From Amoebidium appalachense (taxonomy: Eukaryota; Ichthyosporea), in contig CAVNZM010000005.1 in the NCBI GenBank assembly GCA_963693365.1, positions 7,130,001-7,194,000 of the forward strand: a stretch of 64,000 nucleotides of DNA. Direction: 5' to 3'. Shown here one piece after another: positions 13,717-41,970 of the stretch. The translations under genes were made by a program, and so were the position numbers. The notes beneath the pieces were generated by a model. The model saw only the letters and a program-made list of their open reading frames with translations. It was not told the DNA's origin and searched no databases. How positions within the stretch are numbered: the stretch's first letter is position 1; the number at the start of each line of letters is the position of its first letter.

Positions 13717-15544
13717 TGCTGTCTCTCTACCTCTCTCCCCCCATTTCTCCCTCCCTTTCTCTCTCTCTCCCACACTCTCTCGTCCTTCTCCCTCCCTCCC
13801 TCCCTCCCACCCACCCACCCTTTCACCCTCCCCTCTTTCCCTCTCACCCGCTCTGTTCCCGCGCCTGTCTCCCTCCGTCTCTCTCCCTCCCTCCCTCCCT
13901 GCCTGCCTCCCTCTCCCTTTCACTCTCAATTTCTAGGGTTTTTAAACAAAACTATTACCCTACCCACGGCCCATTTCAACTTTCCCCTCCGATTGTAAGA
14001 ACACAGGGGAAGTGGAGGAAAAGGGGTGTTAGCATACGGGATAGTGTTTGAGGATCGTTGGCTCCTTCTAAAGGGATTGCAATGCGGCTGTGTAAATAAA
14101 ACATGCATGAAGGGGACGGCTGGCTCCGTCATGAACCCGACTTGTGCTTGTATTGAAAGCGTGAAGTTCAATTATGGTAGAAGCTTAGTAGTCAAAAGGA
14201 CTGTTTTTACAAATGAGGGGCCATCATGGGGTGTAAGGGATGGACATGGAGAGTAGAGTGAAGATCGAGTGACCCACATTCGCATGATTTTTAAGGTCAT
14301 TTCTAAGGTCATGCAAGAACGGGCACCAGCTTTGATCATCACTCCCCCCTATGTATGTAGGCCTCTGGCGAGATTTGCTGCCGCAGCAACCACCGTCGCA
14401 GTGAAAGTTGAGATCGCTTGGGCCAAATACGGCCTGCGATGCAATTCGATCGGTCTGTTTTTCGGTCCTCAAATGTTCAATCGCCTCTCGATTACCAACA
14501 TGTGGCGAAAATTTCAAATTACGCTTTATGTATTTAGACTGTTCCTAGATACATGAATTTCGTGCATGCCCCTGTGACCTTCCCCCCCTCGCGAAGCTTC
14601 ACTTGAAGCGCCGGTTAGCGCTAGCGGGTCCGAGCTGTAGCTTTGTACAGTTTTTCACTTCAATTCCATTCTTTTCAGTGCGTGTGTAGTGATTTCTTAC
14701 CCGATAGCCACACTACAGGAGCTAGACAGCACGGACACTACGAAAGAATAATATAGAAGCGTGGGCACGGGGTTTGTGGCAGTTGGGTGAGGTTTGTTTG
14801 CCTGCACAAGGCCCACATACACACACCCACACGTGTGTTTCAACATCGAACCACACGTTGACACCACAACGCTAGAATCTAACCACAAAGGAACACATAT
14901 TTGCACAGGGCGTTGGCTAGCACCACTTCTCCTTCCTAAGATTTTCACCTAGGCCCCCCTGTTTCCCTTTCTAAAGTTGTTTACACTTAAACTCGGCTTT
15001 GAGGTGCAAACACCTTTTCTGGTGGCTTCAGTGTTCTACCTGCCGGTGCGTGTGCCTGAGCGGAGGCCCCTTGGGCGTGCAGCTTCGATGTCCGCCTTCA
15101 GCCGAGGTGCCCAGTATCCATAGCAAAAGGTGCATCCCACTTTCCCTTCTCTCCCTCCCTCCCCTCCCTTCCCCCCCCCCCTTCCCCTCCCCCCCTCCTC
15201 CTGCTCCTCCTCCCCTCTCCCTCTCTCCCCCTTTGCTCTCTCGCCCCACCCTCACCCCCCGGGCTCCCCTTGATGCTCTTACTTTACAAATGTTCGAAGT
15301 TTGCGCCGTGCCAAGCTTCTGATTTTCAAGGCCGACACAGACCCCTGCACCTTCAACCTGTGTGTGTGCCTGAGGACATTTTATGCCACCCCTTACACCT
15401 TCTCCAGCAAGCACACACTTGCGCGTAGTCGCTTCCTTCTGACCCACGAACCACTAAATAACCACGGTTTTAGATAAGCTAAAGACAACCACAAACAACT
15501 GCCAACCCGATCTGCCATATGCATATTGCCGCGAGTGCAGGCAT

Positions 15545-15600
<56 letters not shown>

Positions 15601-15929
15601 CGCGTGCGTCTTTTTAGACACACATTCGCCGCACACATATAGACACACAGGCACTTGTCTGCACATCCATTCCCATGTCAACACACACATTCACTCACTC
15701 AATTGCACACAAGGAACACCACACCCACCCATCGACCAACCCATACACACCCACACACACCCACACACACACACTCGTTTTCCTGCTATGTGCAGGCTTT
15801 TAGAGCACGAACATAACCCAGTGAGCTCGATCTCCCACCTCCCATCCCTTACCTCCAACCTCCCAATCCGACCTGTTTGTCCTTTACCATGTGCACATAA
15901 ATAGCTCACACAACCCAAAATAGGCCACC
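13717..15929. other. Spacer between the DESI1-like gene and CNOT11
   Basis: An AATAAA at 14095-14100, 379 bp after the upstream stop codon, may be the poly-A signal. There is CT-rich sequence at 13720-13930 and (CA)n at 15547-15598. An open stretch at 14284-14556 would encode 90 residues but matches nothing I know. On the minus strand, 15519-15401 (ATG start) and 15381-15300 look like possible exons with matching GT-AG phase-0 ends (GTGTAAGG and GTAAGAGC donors), but no convincing last exon follows. The 60 bp before CNOT11 are repeat-free and probably hold its core promoter. Confidence 0.4.
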
Positions 15930-25213
<9,284 letters not shown>

Positions 25214-25364
25214 ATTACCATATAAGGGAATAGTGGATGTTATGTTTGCATTAAAGGTTTCACACGTGTATGTAATGAAGGTTTTGTGCTGAATATTAAT
25301 GTGAAAAGGAAAACGGGGTTGCAAGCATGTGTGGCTGTCTGTCTACTAGTAGTGACAACAACAA

Positions 25365-25370
25365 AATAAA
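25365..25370 (+). other. Probable CNOT11 polyadenylation signal
   Basis: AATAAA (within AATAAATAAATAAA) lies 152 bp after the CNOT11 stop codon, the closest canonical hexamer downstream on the sense strand. Confidence 0.5.
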
Positions 25371-25712
25371 TAAATAAATTCCAATTAATTGTCATGGAAT
25401 TAAAGAGACCAGAAATATGTTGGTGTGTACCCGATTCCCCTCCGCGCATACAGCTCACTGCATTCAAAGTTGCTTGCAACGGCAGTTACGTGCGCATGCG
25501 GTTCAGGAACTGCTACACGCGCCAAAGCCAGAAATCTACACAACACTGTGTATAAAATCGCGGCCAGGTCGAAATTTTTTTTGAAAGAATTATATTGAGA
25601 TCGAGGCGTCAGACAGAGCGAAGAATGGATGTATTGTACAGTTGTGTGGGTGTGGGTGTGGGTGGGTGGTTAAGCGGGTGGGTGGGTGGGTGTGTTTGTG
25701 TGTGTGTACGAC

Positions 25713-25786
<74 letters not shown>

Positions 25787-25962
25787 TGTTGGGACACTGT
25801 GACAATGTGTGTGTGTGTGACAAGTGTCACCGCATCTGTTTATGTCCAAGCTTGTGTTTCTTTCTTCTCTTTTTTTTTGTTGTTGTGGTGGTGGTGGTGG
25901 TGGTTGTTGTCTTGGGGAGGAGGAGGAGGGGGGGGGGGGGGTTGATACCCATGCATTGGGCT

Positions 25963-26010
<48 letters not shown>

Positions 26011-26259
26011 CTGTGTTTCGAGCCTCGGTATAAACGTCACGGCACATGGCATGTGGAAAATTCAACGGCTACAGTCTGAGACTAGGACACCGTATGCGCC
26101 TTGAACGTTCCTAAGATTCACCGCGACAAAATGCATTTGCAACACGGTGCATGGATTTAAAGCAAAGCAAACAGTCATGACACTGGTACCGGTCACAGTG
26201 TGTGAGTCACAGTGTGTGCACATGTACGTACACGTGTGTGTGTGTGTGTGTGTGTGACG

Positions 26260-26314
<55 letters not shown>

Positions 26315-26968
26315 TAATTAAAATCATGTGCCAGGCTACTGTAAAAGGCCCTGGGCAGGTAGTACACCTTCACAACGCACAATTTACAAGGCAGATTTTG
26401 CACAAAGCACGTGACTATTTTCAACTTAGTACAACGGTGTAAATCTACTAGAGCCTTGATGCCTCATAAGAGTCCGTCCTCAGGGGGGTCCCAGGTATGA
26501 GCGAGGCATGCGAGTGTGTTAGTGTCTGTGTGTGAGCATGTGCACGTGTGTGTGTGTGCGTTTATGCCAGTTGCGTGTGTGTGAGCGCATGTGCACGTGG
26601 GTCTTTGTTCCAATTAGAAGGAGGGGGCCGCCCCGCGGGGGGCCCAAAGGGGGGGGGGGGGGGGGGAGGGGGGGGGGGGGGCTTGGAGCACTCATGAGCT
26701 CTGTAGTGCTTATCAGGTGTATAATTTTCATTGACCGGGTAAGGTCACATCCGGATCATAAGTACAATACATACATAGAGTTTTAGACGAAATCATACCT
26801 TGATAGGCCCGACACTGTTTATATCAACACATGTATCATGCCATATAATGGTTGTGTCCCCACATATAGGGCTAATCTCAAAGAAAACAATGAGGTCCTG
26901 GATACACACTGTACTAATGGGTGTTCGAACGTTAGAAGGGCAAAAATAAAAAAGAGAGAGAGAGGGCC

Positions 26969-26999
<31 letters not shown>

Positions 27000-27527
27000 A
27001 CCCAAAAATTTGTAGGTTTATTTGTGTCACTCAATCTGTCGGGGCATTTTTGGGTTGTGTCTGTATTCTGAACCCCAACTAACTAAAAGAGAACGTGTGA
27101 GTGTGAGTGTGAGTGAGTGTGTGTGTGTGTGCGTGCGTGCGCGTGGGTGTGCGTGTTTGCACGTGACGCGGGTTGAATGATTAACATACATCTAACTAAT
27201 TAACTTTGGATGAGAGCTAAACCCATGTTACGTCTTCACACCTAAAGAAATAGTACATCTATGTGTATCCCAGTAAATGAAAACAGCAAATACATAACCA
27301 GCAAATACATAACATCCCCTGACCCCCCCCCCCCCCCCCCCCCCCCCCCAAAACACACACACACACACAAACACAAACACAAACACACACACAACACACA
27401 CACACACACACACCCGCAACCATTGGCTAGCCATCACCCAGAGGAGTAGGCAGCAAGTCAAAACACCAAGTCATTGCCACACCGTGGTCATTAATATATC
27501 TACCTCACACTTACCCTTCAACTCATA
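25371..27527. other. Spacer between CNOT11 and the PH-like gene, with possible minus-strand exons
   Basis: Mostly repeats: (GT)n at 25715-25782, poly-G near 25965-26009 and 26275-26313, and A33 or so at 26970-26997. Two minus-strand stretches look protein-like. One ends at 26799 with donor AAG|GTATGA after an open run that includes STVCIQDLIVFFEISPICG. The other is 26424-26368, 19 codons between an AG and a GTGTAC donor, both phase 0. No start, stop or family could be established, so this is not a gene call. A fragment of the dispersed repeat in inverted orientation lies at about 26467-26494. Confidence 0.3.
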
Positions 27528-27533
27528 TTTTAT
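27528..27533 (-). other. Probable poly-A signal of the PH-like gene
   Basis: TTTATT on the plus strand, i.e. AATAAA on the minus strand, 167 bp beyond the stop codon at 27700. Confidence 0.5.
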
Positions 27534-27699
27534 TACTTTTCCCCTGCATACTTCCTTCCTTTTCCTGCCAAGTTGAACGTCCCCTTCTTCCGCAAATATC
27601 CACATCATCCTGCCAGCAAGTATCTCACTTTTCCTAACACAAACCCTCATTCTCCCTTTCAAGTACCACCATTTTTCCTTCCAGCCTTCCACCCGCCCC

Positions 27700-29562
27700 T
27701 CATTTCCCATCCGTTGCTCCCGCACTCTCGCTGCTCTTAAACAGGGCCGTGAGGGGACCCAACGTAAGCTTTTTCTGCCTCCCGCCTCGGGGACTGTTCA
27801 CGGGACTCGCAGCCGGCGACCGCGCATACTTTGGTGTACTTGCATATTTTTCTTCTTCCTCCCCCACCGCCACCACCTTTTCGCGTTTAAGGTCCTGGTA
27901 CCACTGGTTAAGGGTCTCCTCCTTGTCCGTCTCGATGCGGTACGTCTGCCCGTCGCATACCATTTCCAAAAGGGGCGTAGGCCCGTCCGTTATCTTACGG
28001 AATACCTGTGTATGTGGGGAACACGGGGAGGGGCCGCGGGGGGAGGGGGGGAGGGGGAGGGGGGTCATTGAGAATCCCTTCTACGATATCTTGTACCAAG
28101 GTCGCCAAGAACGGCAATATATGCTCCCCCCTCCCCCCCTCCCCCCTCCCCCCCCCCAAAAAAAAAAACAAAAAAAAACATACACACACACCCACAAACA
28201 CATACATCTCTGACCCTCTCGCTCTCTTACTTTCCTCCTAGCGCCAATATCAACCCCCCCCCCTCTCTCTCTCTCTCATCCCTCCCCCCCGTTTTCCTAA
28301 TCAAAAACACAAGAGGAAATAGGAACACGGGGAGTACTACTTGCACAACTACATCATTTTTCACACACATCCCCCCCCCCCCCCCCCCCCCCCTTCTTCC
28401 TTTCTCTATTTGTTTCTTCCACCTTATTCGTCTTCGTTCATCAGCCCCCTTCCCCCCTTTCTTTCTTCTTTCTTTACAAATCCCCCCCCCCCCTCCCCCA
28501 TCACCCTTTCTCTCTTCCTTCCTTCTCCGCTCCTCCCCCGAACCCCCTCCCCCTACCCCCTCAACCCTCCCCCCCCCCCCCCCCCCCCCCCACCCCAACA
28601 CACACACTCATACAAGTAAAGAAGAAAGAAAGAAAAGATAAAAAAGTGGTAGACCAGGCAGGGTTCAACGGTGTGAATATGGCTATGATATGATATGTAT
28701 GCTATCTGCGGAAGAGTAGAGAAGGTACGAAAACACTGAAAAGGAACATGACAGGGCAAGTACGCAAAGTGAGGAGTATGTAGGTGACGGGGTGGGGGAC
28801 GTGAACATGCTCGTGTACGTATCGAGATATAATGGACAAAGTAGGCAGTTGGCACCACTCGAGAGTCGAGACATAAACATGTAAATGAGATGTGCAAGAA
28901 GTGAGTACAAAAACGGCAAAAAAAAATCAAACGAAACGAACACAGGCAACATCATCGTGTTTTTATCTTCAACCCGCACGCTTCCTAAACATAGCTTGGC
29001 CACCAACCTGGATCTTTGCCACCGGGAGTTCGTGCTTGATTTCCCCATCCTTGCCAAAAATAACCACCATGCGTAGGCCCCTGTTATAGCTACTGCGCCT
29101 TCTAATGGGCATGTGGAAGTGCCGACCCTCCGCGATGAGCTCACCAATGTACTCCTCCCCAGACATGGATCTCTCTCTGCCTGTGTCGTCTGTGGCAATG
29201 ATGTCTGGGACAGTGCTGGACGTCTCGCTCTGCGCTGAGAACTCGGGAACGGAAGTGGAGGTAGTGAGAATAGAGACTTCAGGGGCGTGTTTTAGTTCAA
29301 ACATGGTCAGTGCATCTCTCGCCTTTTTCTTCTCCGGTGTGGGCTTCCCTTGCCCTTGTGCACTATGGTTGTTGCCTGATGTTTCCGGTTGGGCTTTTCC
29401 TGTGTGTGGATTTGTGGTGTTTTCACGCGATTGTGTCTCCTCTGCATCGGACACAGTTAATTTGTCAACATCAGATGTGAGTGTTTCTTGCTGTATTTCC
29501 GTGAGTTTGCTTGCCAGCTCATGTGGCTGGACACCACCGGCGGTATCGTGTACTTCGGTCAT
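27700..29562 (-). CDS. PH-like domain protein, otherwise unrecognised
   Basis: Exons 29562-29008 and 28005-27700 join in phase 0 (donor GTTGGT, acceptor CACACAG) to give 286 residues. The first ~110 residues are Ser/Thr/Glu-rich and probably disordered. Residues about 125-228 look like a pleckstrin-homology fold: a basic RRRSS and strand LRMVVIFGKDGEI, then ELPVAKIQVF, LLEMVCDGQTYRIET, and a closing helix with the typical Trp (LNQWYQDLK, Trp220). The ~60-residue tail is Pro/Ser-rich and basic. PH domains usually bind phosphoinositides or proteins, which would place it at a membrane, but the ligand cannot be read from sequence. A longer in-frame read-through of exon 1 to 28969 exists but cannot splice in phase to exon 2. 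Confidence 0.65.
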
Positions 29563-30522
29563 TTTTCTTCAAACACACAAAAAGACGAAAACAGTGTGTG
29601 CTTTGGGCAAGTGCTAAACACAACTCCAAGCTGTTAACAAAAAAACGTGACGTAAGCTGAGAACGTTGCCAACTGTTTATGATGACCTGTCCTTGCTGTT
29701 TCCTGCTGTATACGAGGTAAGCAATTCGAATCCTCGTCTCCTGATAACTATCAACTAATATTAGGCTTATATCATGCCTTGCTATCCGTCATTTGCACAT
29801 TCAAGCAAATGCTATCACCCCTCAGTCATGTGGTAAACAATACAGAAAAGTGGAAAACGTTGCAAGCAAAAAACCGAAAAAATTGGAAGCTTGCGGGGGT
29901 GATAAAACGCAGATGAGCCAATCGAACGCGTTTCATTGGTTTGCATATGAATGAGCCCAGGGTGAAGAAATACAATGGTAATCATGAATCTTCTTGGTTC
30001 TTGGTCTTATAATGGTAATATTCGGTCGAAGAGGCCCTATAGTCCGTCTATAACTCCTTAATAATTGTATACAGTATTTTACAGCACAGAAGCACACGCA
30101 GGGGCTCCATGAAATAGACATGACTACCACTATCCATGTAGTACAAGTCGCCGCAGGACGAGTTTGCAACCCAACATTCAATTGAGATTAACCAATCGTG
30201 AGGAGGAAGAAGTTGCCTAATGCAGGAAAAGGATAATTTAATTACGCAAATTTAGATCAATAATGTTTTTTTTTTTTTTTTTTTGATTCAATATCGCCGA
30301 CCAGTGATGTGTTACCGGCGCGCTCAAGCCGCGGCGCCGGAGGCACCGGAGCTCCGGCCAGGAGCCCCCGCGCCCCCTCCGCCAAACATACCCTCCCTCC
30401 CTAGGCCTCCCCCTCCTCCTCCCCTAACCCCCCCCCCCCCCCCCCCGCCCTCCCCCCCTCCCCCCGCGCTCTTATCCCTCCTCCCCCGCCCGCCTTCTCT
30501 CGCCCCTCGCTTCTTTCCCTGA

Positions 30523-30595
<73 letters not shown>

Positions 30596-30928
30596 CCCCC
30601 TCCCCCCCCTCCCCCCCCCGCCCTTTTTTTTTCTTCTTTTTTTCAGCCCAAAGACCTGTCTGTGCTTCAAGTAAACCGCGCGGCCCCGTGAGCGCTATGC
30701 CAGCCTTAACCCAGGGCCAAAAAAAAGGAAAATGCACAGGCATTAAAGAACTGAGAATCCGCTTGGGCTTGAGAAGCTTTGCATGTAGGTGACCACGCAC
30801 ACGCACTCGGCCTGATCTTGAGATCAAAATTAAGTGCGGCCCCTGTGTGTGGGTGGGTGGGTGGGTGGGTGGGTGGGGCGGGGAGGGGGGGGGGGGGGGG
30901 GGGGGAGGCGGACCGTGGGCCACTGCAG
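29563..30928. other. Spacer with AT-rich promoter-like part and extreme poly-C block
   Basis: 29563-30290 is AT-rich and repeat-poor, with CCAAT/ATTGG boxes around 29916-29940, and probably holds the promoter of the minus-strand PH-like gene. From 30300 the sequence becomes GC-rich, with a C run of about 69 at 30524-30592. A T-rich acceptor (CTTTTTTTCAG) ends at 30646 and could open an exon of the gene whose last exon is called at 30929, but phases cannot be settled. Confidence 0.4.
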
Positions 30929-31080
30929 CATCAGACAGCAGCATCGACGTCGAGTCTGTAACACGGCCTTCTGGAACACCGGTGTTCCAGAGGGCCACGC
31001 GTGGTCTGTGGGCCCCCGGGCTCTATGTAGACGGGAAGGCTGTGGCCCGAAATATTTCCGAGTATGATCTGAAAAAGTAG
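30929..31080 (+). CDS. Probable terminal exon of an unrecognised gene
   Basis: After CACTGCAG, an open frame of 50 codons ends at TAG (31078-31080). It reads like real protein (DSSIDVESVTRPSGTPVFQ, then GLWAPGLYVDGKAVARNISE) with no repeat bias, while both alternative frames are less plausible. It needs a phase-1 donor upstream; the short 30647-30670 segment ending CTTCAA|GTAAAC would fit in phase, but no start exon was found. No family recognised. The exon contains a 22-bp perfect palindrome at 30970-30991. Confidence 0.4.
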
Positions 31081-31642
31081 ATCTCCAACATTTTATTATT
31101 GTCGCCGCTATCCAAACTTTTTGACTGCGGTCTCTAGCTGAGAGTTATAGTGATGCAGAAATCATTCTAAGGCAACGTCAGCTACAAATATTTTTGCCCC
31201 CTGTACATGAGTAGAACTGTTGAACCCAGATAAACCTGTCAGTAGTTACTAGTTTGGTTATAACCTAACGAGAGAGATATCCATATTTCTATCCCGTCCT
31301 TCTATTATAGTATTGATAGACAAATTGAAAGTTTTCCGCTTCCATGTAAAAAATCTTTTACTGGATATATTTATGGGCTCTCTCCAAAAAAGTGTGCAAA
31401 AAAGAAATCGTCGCCCAAGTCACAAATTTTTTGTAGACTTCACACAGCGGCTGTGCCATGATATGATGTTCAGTAAAATCTGCGCATGTTCCGGATTCTA
31501 GTTATGCTGCTCTAATATTAGTCAAAAACATCATAGTAAGCCTTGAATCGTATCATCATTTCAGAAAGGCAGAAACCGAAAATTCTTTTGAACCGAGTTT
31601 TTTCCATACGCACACTGTCAACAGTCCGACACACAGAGCAAC

Positions 31643-37383
<5,741 letters not shown>

Positions 37384-37464
37384 AAGGGCACCGGGACGAT
37401 TCCCCCCCTTCCCCCCATATTTTTCGGTTTTTTTTTTTTTTGTGTGGGTGGGGTGTGTGTGGGT

Positions 37465-37508
<44 letters not shown>

Positions 37509-37734
37509 CGGTGTGTGTATGTGTGTGGGTGGGTGGGGGGGGGGGGGGGGGGGGGGCACCTGGTACATGTGTGTGTGTGTGTGTGTAGGGGATCTTCCTT
37601 GTCACAACTGTTATTAAGGAGGCCCGATTGTGGTTGGTTAGTTGTGCCTGTTTTTAGGATATATAGGATGCCTGGAGAGTATATGGGTTGCCGCGCACGC
37701 ACACACACCCACACACAAACAGACACAAACACAA

Positions 37735-37827
<93 letters not shown>

Positions 37828-38349
37828 CTATTGGATTTTTGCGGCCCATTAGGCAGGCCGACAACGTCTTACTGAATTTGTTGGCACACACTCACTTAAA
37901 GATACGGTAGATGATGTGTGTGTGTGGACTACGTTAAAGAAGCACCGATATTTTCTTGCTTGCTCGGGGTTGACTATTATTAGAACTGGAAAGGCTGGCC
38001 CTTGAGCCCCCAATCTCAAATTTCACTCTTAGACATTTCCCTTTTTTGCAGTTGGTGGTCCCCCCCTTTTTACCGATTTGTACATATATAAGAATAAAGA
38101 AGATTTGTGAAAATTGGAGTTGCTTGTCATGAGGCCCCCTTTCATGAAGATGGTTACGAACTGGCATGCACACATGGGACCCAATGAGATCAAACCAATT
38201 AACTATTATTAAACATCGATGTCATTTTTCTGTTGTGCATGATACATGATAACATTCGCCTTCAATCATCAAGAAGGTGTGGGTGTGCCTTAAACTCTCA
38301 TGTGCATCCCCCCTCCCTGCCCCCTCCCCCAACCCCCATCCCCCCCCAG

Positions 38350-38411
<62 letters not shown>

Positions 38412-38416
38412 CACAT

Positions 38417-38467
<51 letters not shown>

Positions 38468-39101
38468 CACGCACGCACGCACGCACGCACGCAGGCACAC
38501 ACACGGCATTTTATTTTCAGTGCGTTGTCAGGCGTGACTGTGTGCAGTACGTACTGACTGCACTCTCTGCATTCGAATCTGCACACACACACACAGTGAC
38601 ACGTACACACGAATAACATGTTCATACTTAGCCCACACTGTGCACGTACTGTACACCAGTGCATGCACAGACGTGCGCACAAACACACACACATGCACAC
38701 AGCGCGCGCCCACACACACACACACACAGTCACGGCAACCACCTGATCAACAAGCACGATTAAAGAGCATGCGGGTTCCGATGGGGGGGGGGGGGGGGGG
38801 GGGGGCAACTCTGGGGGGCTGCAGTTGGAGGGCCCGGAGGGGCGGTGGAGGGGGGGGGGGGGGGGGGTCCGGAATGATTGCATCAATCACTACATGGTGA
38901 ATAGTTCAGGTAGCTCACACAGACTGGGCAGTGATTGCTCATAGTTTGTAGCTCTGTGCTGGACATGCATGAATGGGCGCACTTGGTGGATTCAGTGCCG
39001 GCGGCGCGAGATTTGGATGTGCCTGTGTTTGTATCTGCATTGCATATACTGCATGCGGATTAGGGGCTCCTGGGGTGGAAGTGGGTGGGGAGAAGGGGTG
39101 T

Positions 39102-39132
<31 letters not shown>

Positions 39133-39548
39133 GGAGGGAGAGGGGGGGGAAGGGGGGGGGGGGGGGGGGGGGTAAAAAGCATTGCCAATGTGGGGTTTCG
39201 ATATTTTTAAATTTGCGCATGTGTTTTTTTTTTTTTGGTGGGGGTGTGGGGTGGGGGGGGGGGGGGGGGGGGGGGGGGAGGCGGGAGAGGGGGCAGGGAG
39301 TGATGTGGATGGGAAGAAAGATAGCATGTGCATAGTGATGGGGATTCAAAAGGGGAGGGGGAGAGGCTTTGCCGACATAGCATGTCAGGCGAAGAGGATG
39401 AGTAGGGCAAACCGGAGGGGGAAAAAAGGGGGGTGGGGAAGGATAGTGAGTTGGAAAGGCAAAGTAAGGGATTCTAAGCAGCGAAACACACATGCCCACA
39501 CAAACACACGAGCTCCCGGCTACGCATAGAGTCACGAGCACACACTAT

Positions 39549-39621
<73 letters not shown>

Positions 39622-39662
39622 ACACTGTCACACACACACACACACACACACATACACACACA

Positions 39663-39702
<40 letters not shown>

Positions 39703-41933
39703 GACACACACAAACCGTCACACATACACACCCAAACACAGAGACACACACGTGCACACACATGTGCAAGCACGTGTGCGCGCACACACTTGACCACTGG
39801 CATGCAGCCTTGGTTCTGTTGTCCCCCTTCCCCCCCCTCCCCCCCACCCCGAGTCCAACCCCCCCCCACACACACACTGGCCCTCGTTCCCCCCCCCCTT
39901 CCCCCCCCTCCCCCCCTCCCCCCGTGTGTTGTCTGATGATATTGTGGTTTGCATTTGAGGAGGTGTTTAGCTAGTAAAATGTACTTCGTGAGATTCGATT
40001 TTAAACGATCTCGCATCCTGAGGCAGAAAGCTTTGCGGCTTTGCAACACAGAGGATTGTAAAGGCCATGGTGTATGGTGCCGGCACCTGTCATATTTGGA
40101 AACACTGACTGTAACGATAGGTGCATACATAGTTTTACTGTTGATGAGGTAGTCAGTCCCGGAGGCACATAAATGGGCGAAATAAATACAACAAATTGAC
40201 ATAGAAATCGTTTGTACATGAAAAGATTTCTGTATCACTTGGCAAACAGTAAAAAAAAAATGACGGTCGGGCTGTTCGGGCCTGCGGCATGCCTGCCGGT
40301 ATGGAACACGTGCCCTGCCTGGGCCGCTGTGATGCAAGCACATATATATTTATTTATTTTCACCATCCCGTTTTGTCCCTGGAGAGCCCCCCAGAGAGCC
40401 CTCTGTCTCATAGAAACTCGTGACCACCTCCCTGCACAGCACCGACTGTACCCTAGCTACTGGGTGCTATAGGTGCAATCAGCTAAGCTAAAATTAGTAT
40501 CACACCGTTAACAAACTAACTACTAGTACACACTTAATGCAGGATTTACACCCCAGCGTTAACGGTGGGGTGTGTGATGCAAGCACAGGCCGAATGTTTC
40601 AGAGGTACACACTGTTGACTAAAAAAAAAAAAAAAATTTCTTCTCGAACCTATGAGGCTACAGACTGGAGGCCCCACGTATCTGAAACACACTAGTGGCT
40701 GAGAACGTTAGGGCTTAAAACAAACACAAATTTCGGACAATATAGCTGTGGGGCTTGGTTTGAAAAACTACTTGGGGTTTTCATGCTTTTTTTTTTTTTA
40801 AAAAAAAAATATTGCTCAGGGGGGTCTGTTAGACGTGATGTGCCACCGTGCGGTGAGGTTTGGGCTGGTGGGTGCATGCGTTGTATCCCATATGGTGCAA
40901 TGTGGTGGCTGCTGTGTGTCTGTGTATGGCGTATTCCCTGCTGCGATGTGTGTGCCTATTACATTTTGGGCAGATCGGTTTCAGTGTGTGGCATTACTTC
41001 CTAATTATAGTCGCTATGATATACTTATTTATTTTTTACCATTTATTTAGTCTACATTATATAATATATATATATACTTGGGGGGGGGAGGGGGGGGAGG
41101 ATGGAGGGGAGGGGAGAGGGGGGGGGGGGGGGGGGGGGGGGGGGGCTAATATGCACTCTCTCTTTCTTGCTAAGGGGATCAATCCACCATGTCTGCATCG
41201 CGGGGCCTGGCTCGGTATACCACAGTGAGCGGTTGATATTGGGCTCTCCCTGGGTGCTGGTAACCATTAGAAGTCGGCACATTTAGGAAACATATACAGT
41301 AGGTGTTTAATGACATAACAAAGGTTAAGACATCAAAATGCCATGGGGACCCGGTACCCGAAAGCCAACAACTGTGGCTTTCTTCACCCCCAGCTTTCCC
41401 CCCTCCCCCCCCCCCCCCCCTCCCCCCCCCCCCCCCCCCCCCCCCCACCACCACCACTGTGGTACACCACCATCCTCCCTGCAGTCCGGATCCGGAGAGT
41501 CCCCCCCCCCCCCCCCCCTTCACCCTTCCCTCCCTCCGGCCCCCCCATTCCCCCCCCCTCCCCTCCACCCTCCCCCCCTCCCCCCCCCCCCCCCCCCCTC
41601 TCCGGGCCCTTATTGAGTTACTGTAGCAACCGTCTATCGTTATCCCTCTGCACCCCACTTTGCCTCACCTGGAACCACCTCCAAACTCCAAAACCCACGG
41701 CTGTAAAACTTTTCTTCCAAGAATTCCCGGACCGGGTACCCACGTACTAGATAAATAAAAGAACTGTAAAGACTGTAGCTGAGCAGTGTAGCATCTGCAT
41801 GCTGACAAAACGACAATCCTTCCCCCCATCCCCCCCCCCCCCCCCCCCTCCCCCCCGGGCCCCCCCTTTAGTTATAATTAGGGTAGATTTCTTAGAGCTC
41901 TCTCTCCTCCTCTCTCCAGATCCGCCTGGCCAC

Positions 41934-41970
<37 letters not shown>

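Noticed and set aside
29105-29617. 170-codon plus-strand open frame
   Set aside because: It is antisense to exon 1 of the PH-like gene, which has splice and fold support; this frame has none.
38518-38580. Minus-strand stretch with two CxxC pairs (FECREC ... KCRVC), zinc-finger-like
   Set aside because: The second pair runs straight into a CA repeat, no donor or partner exon fits, and the plus strand of the same segment looks equally coding.
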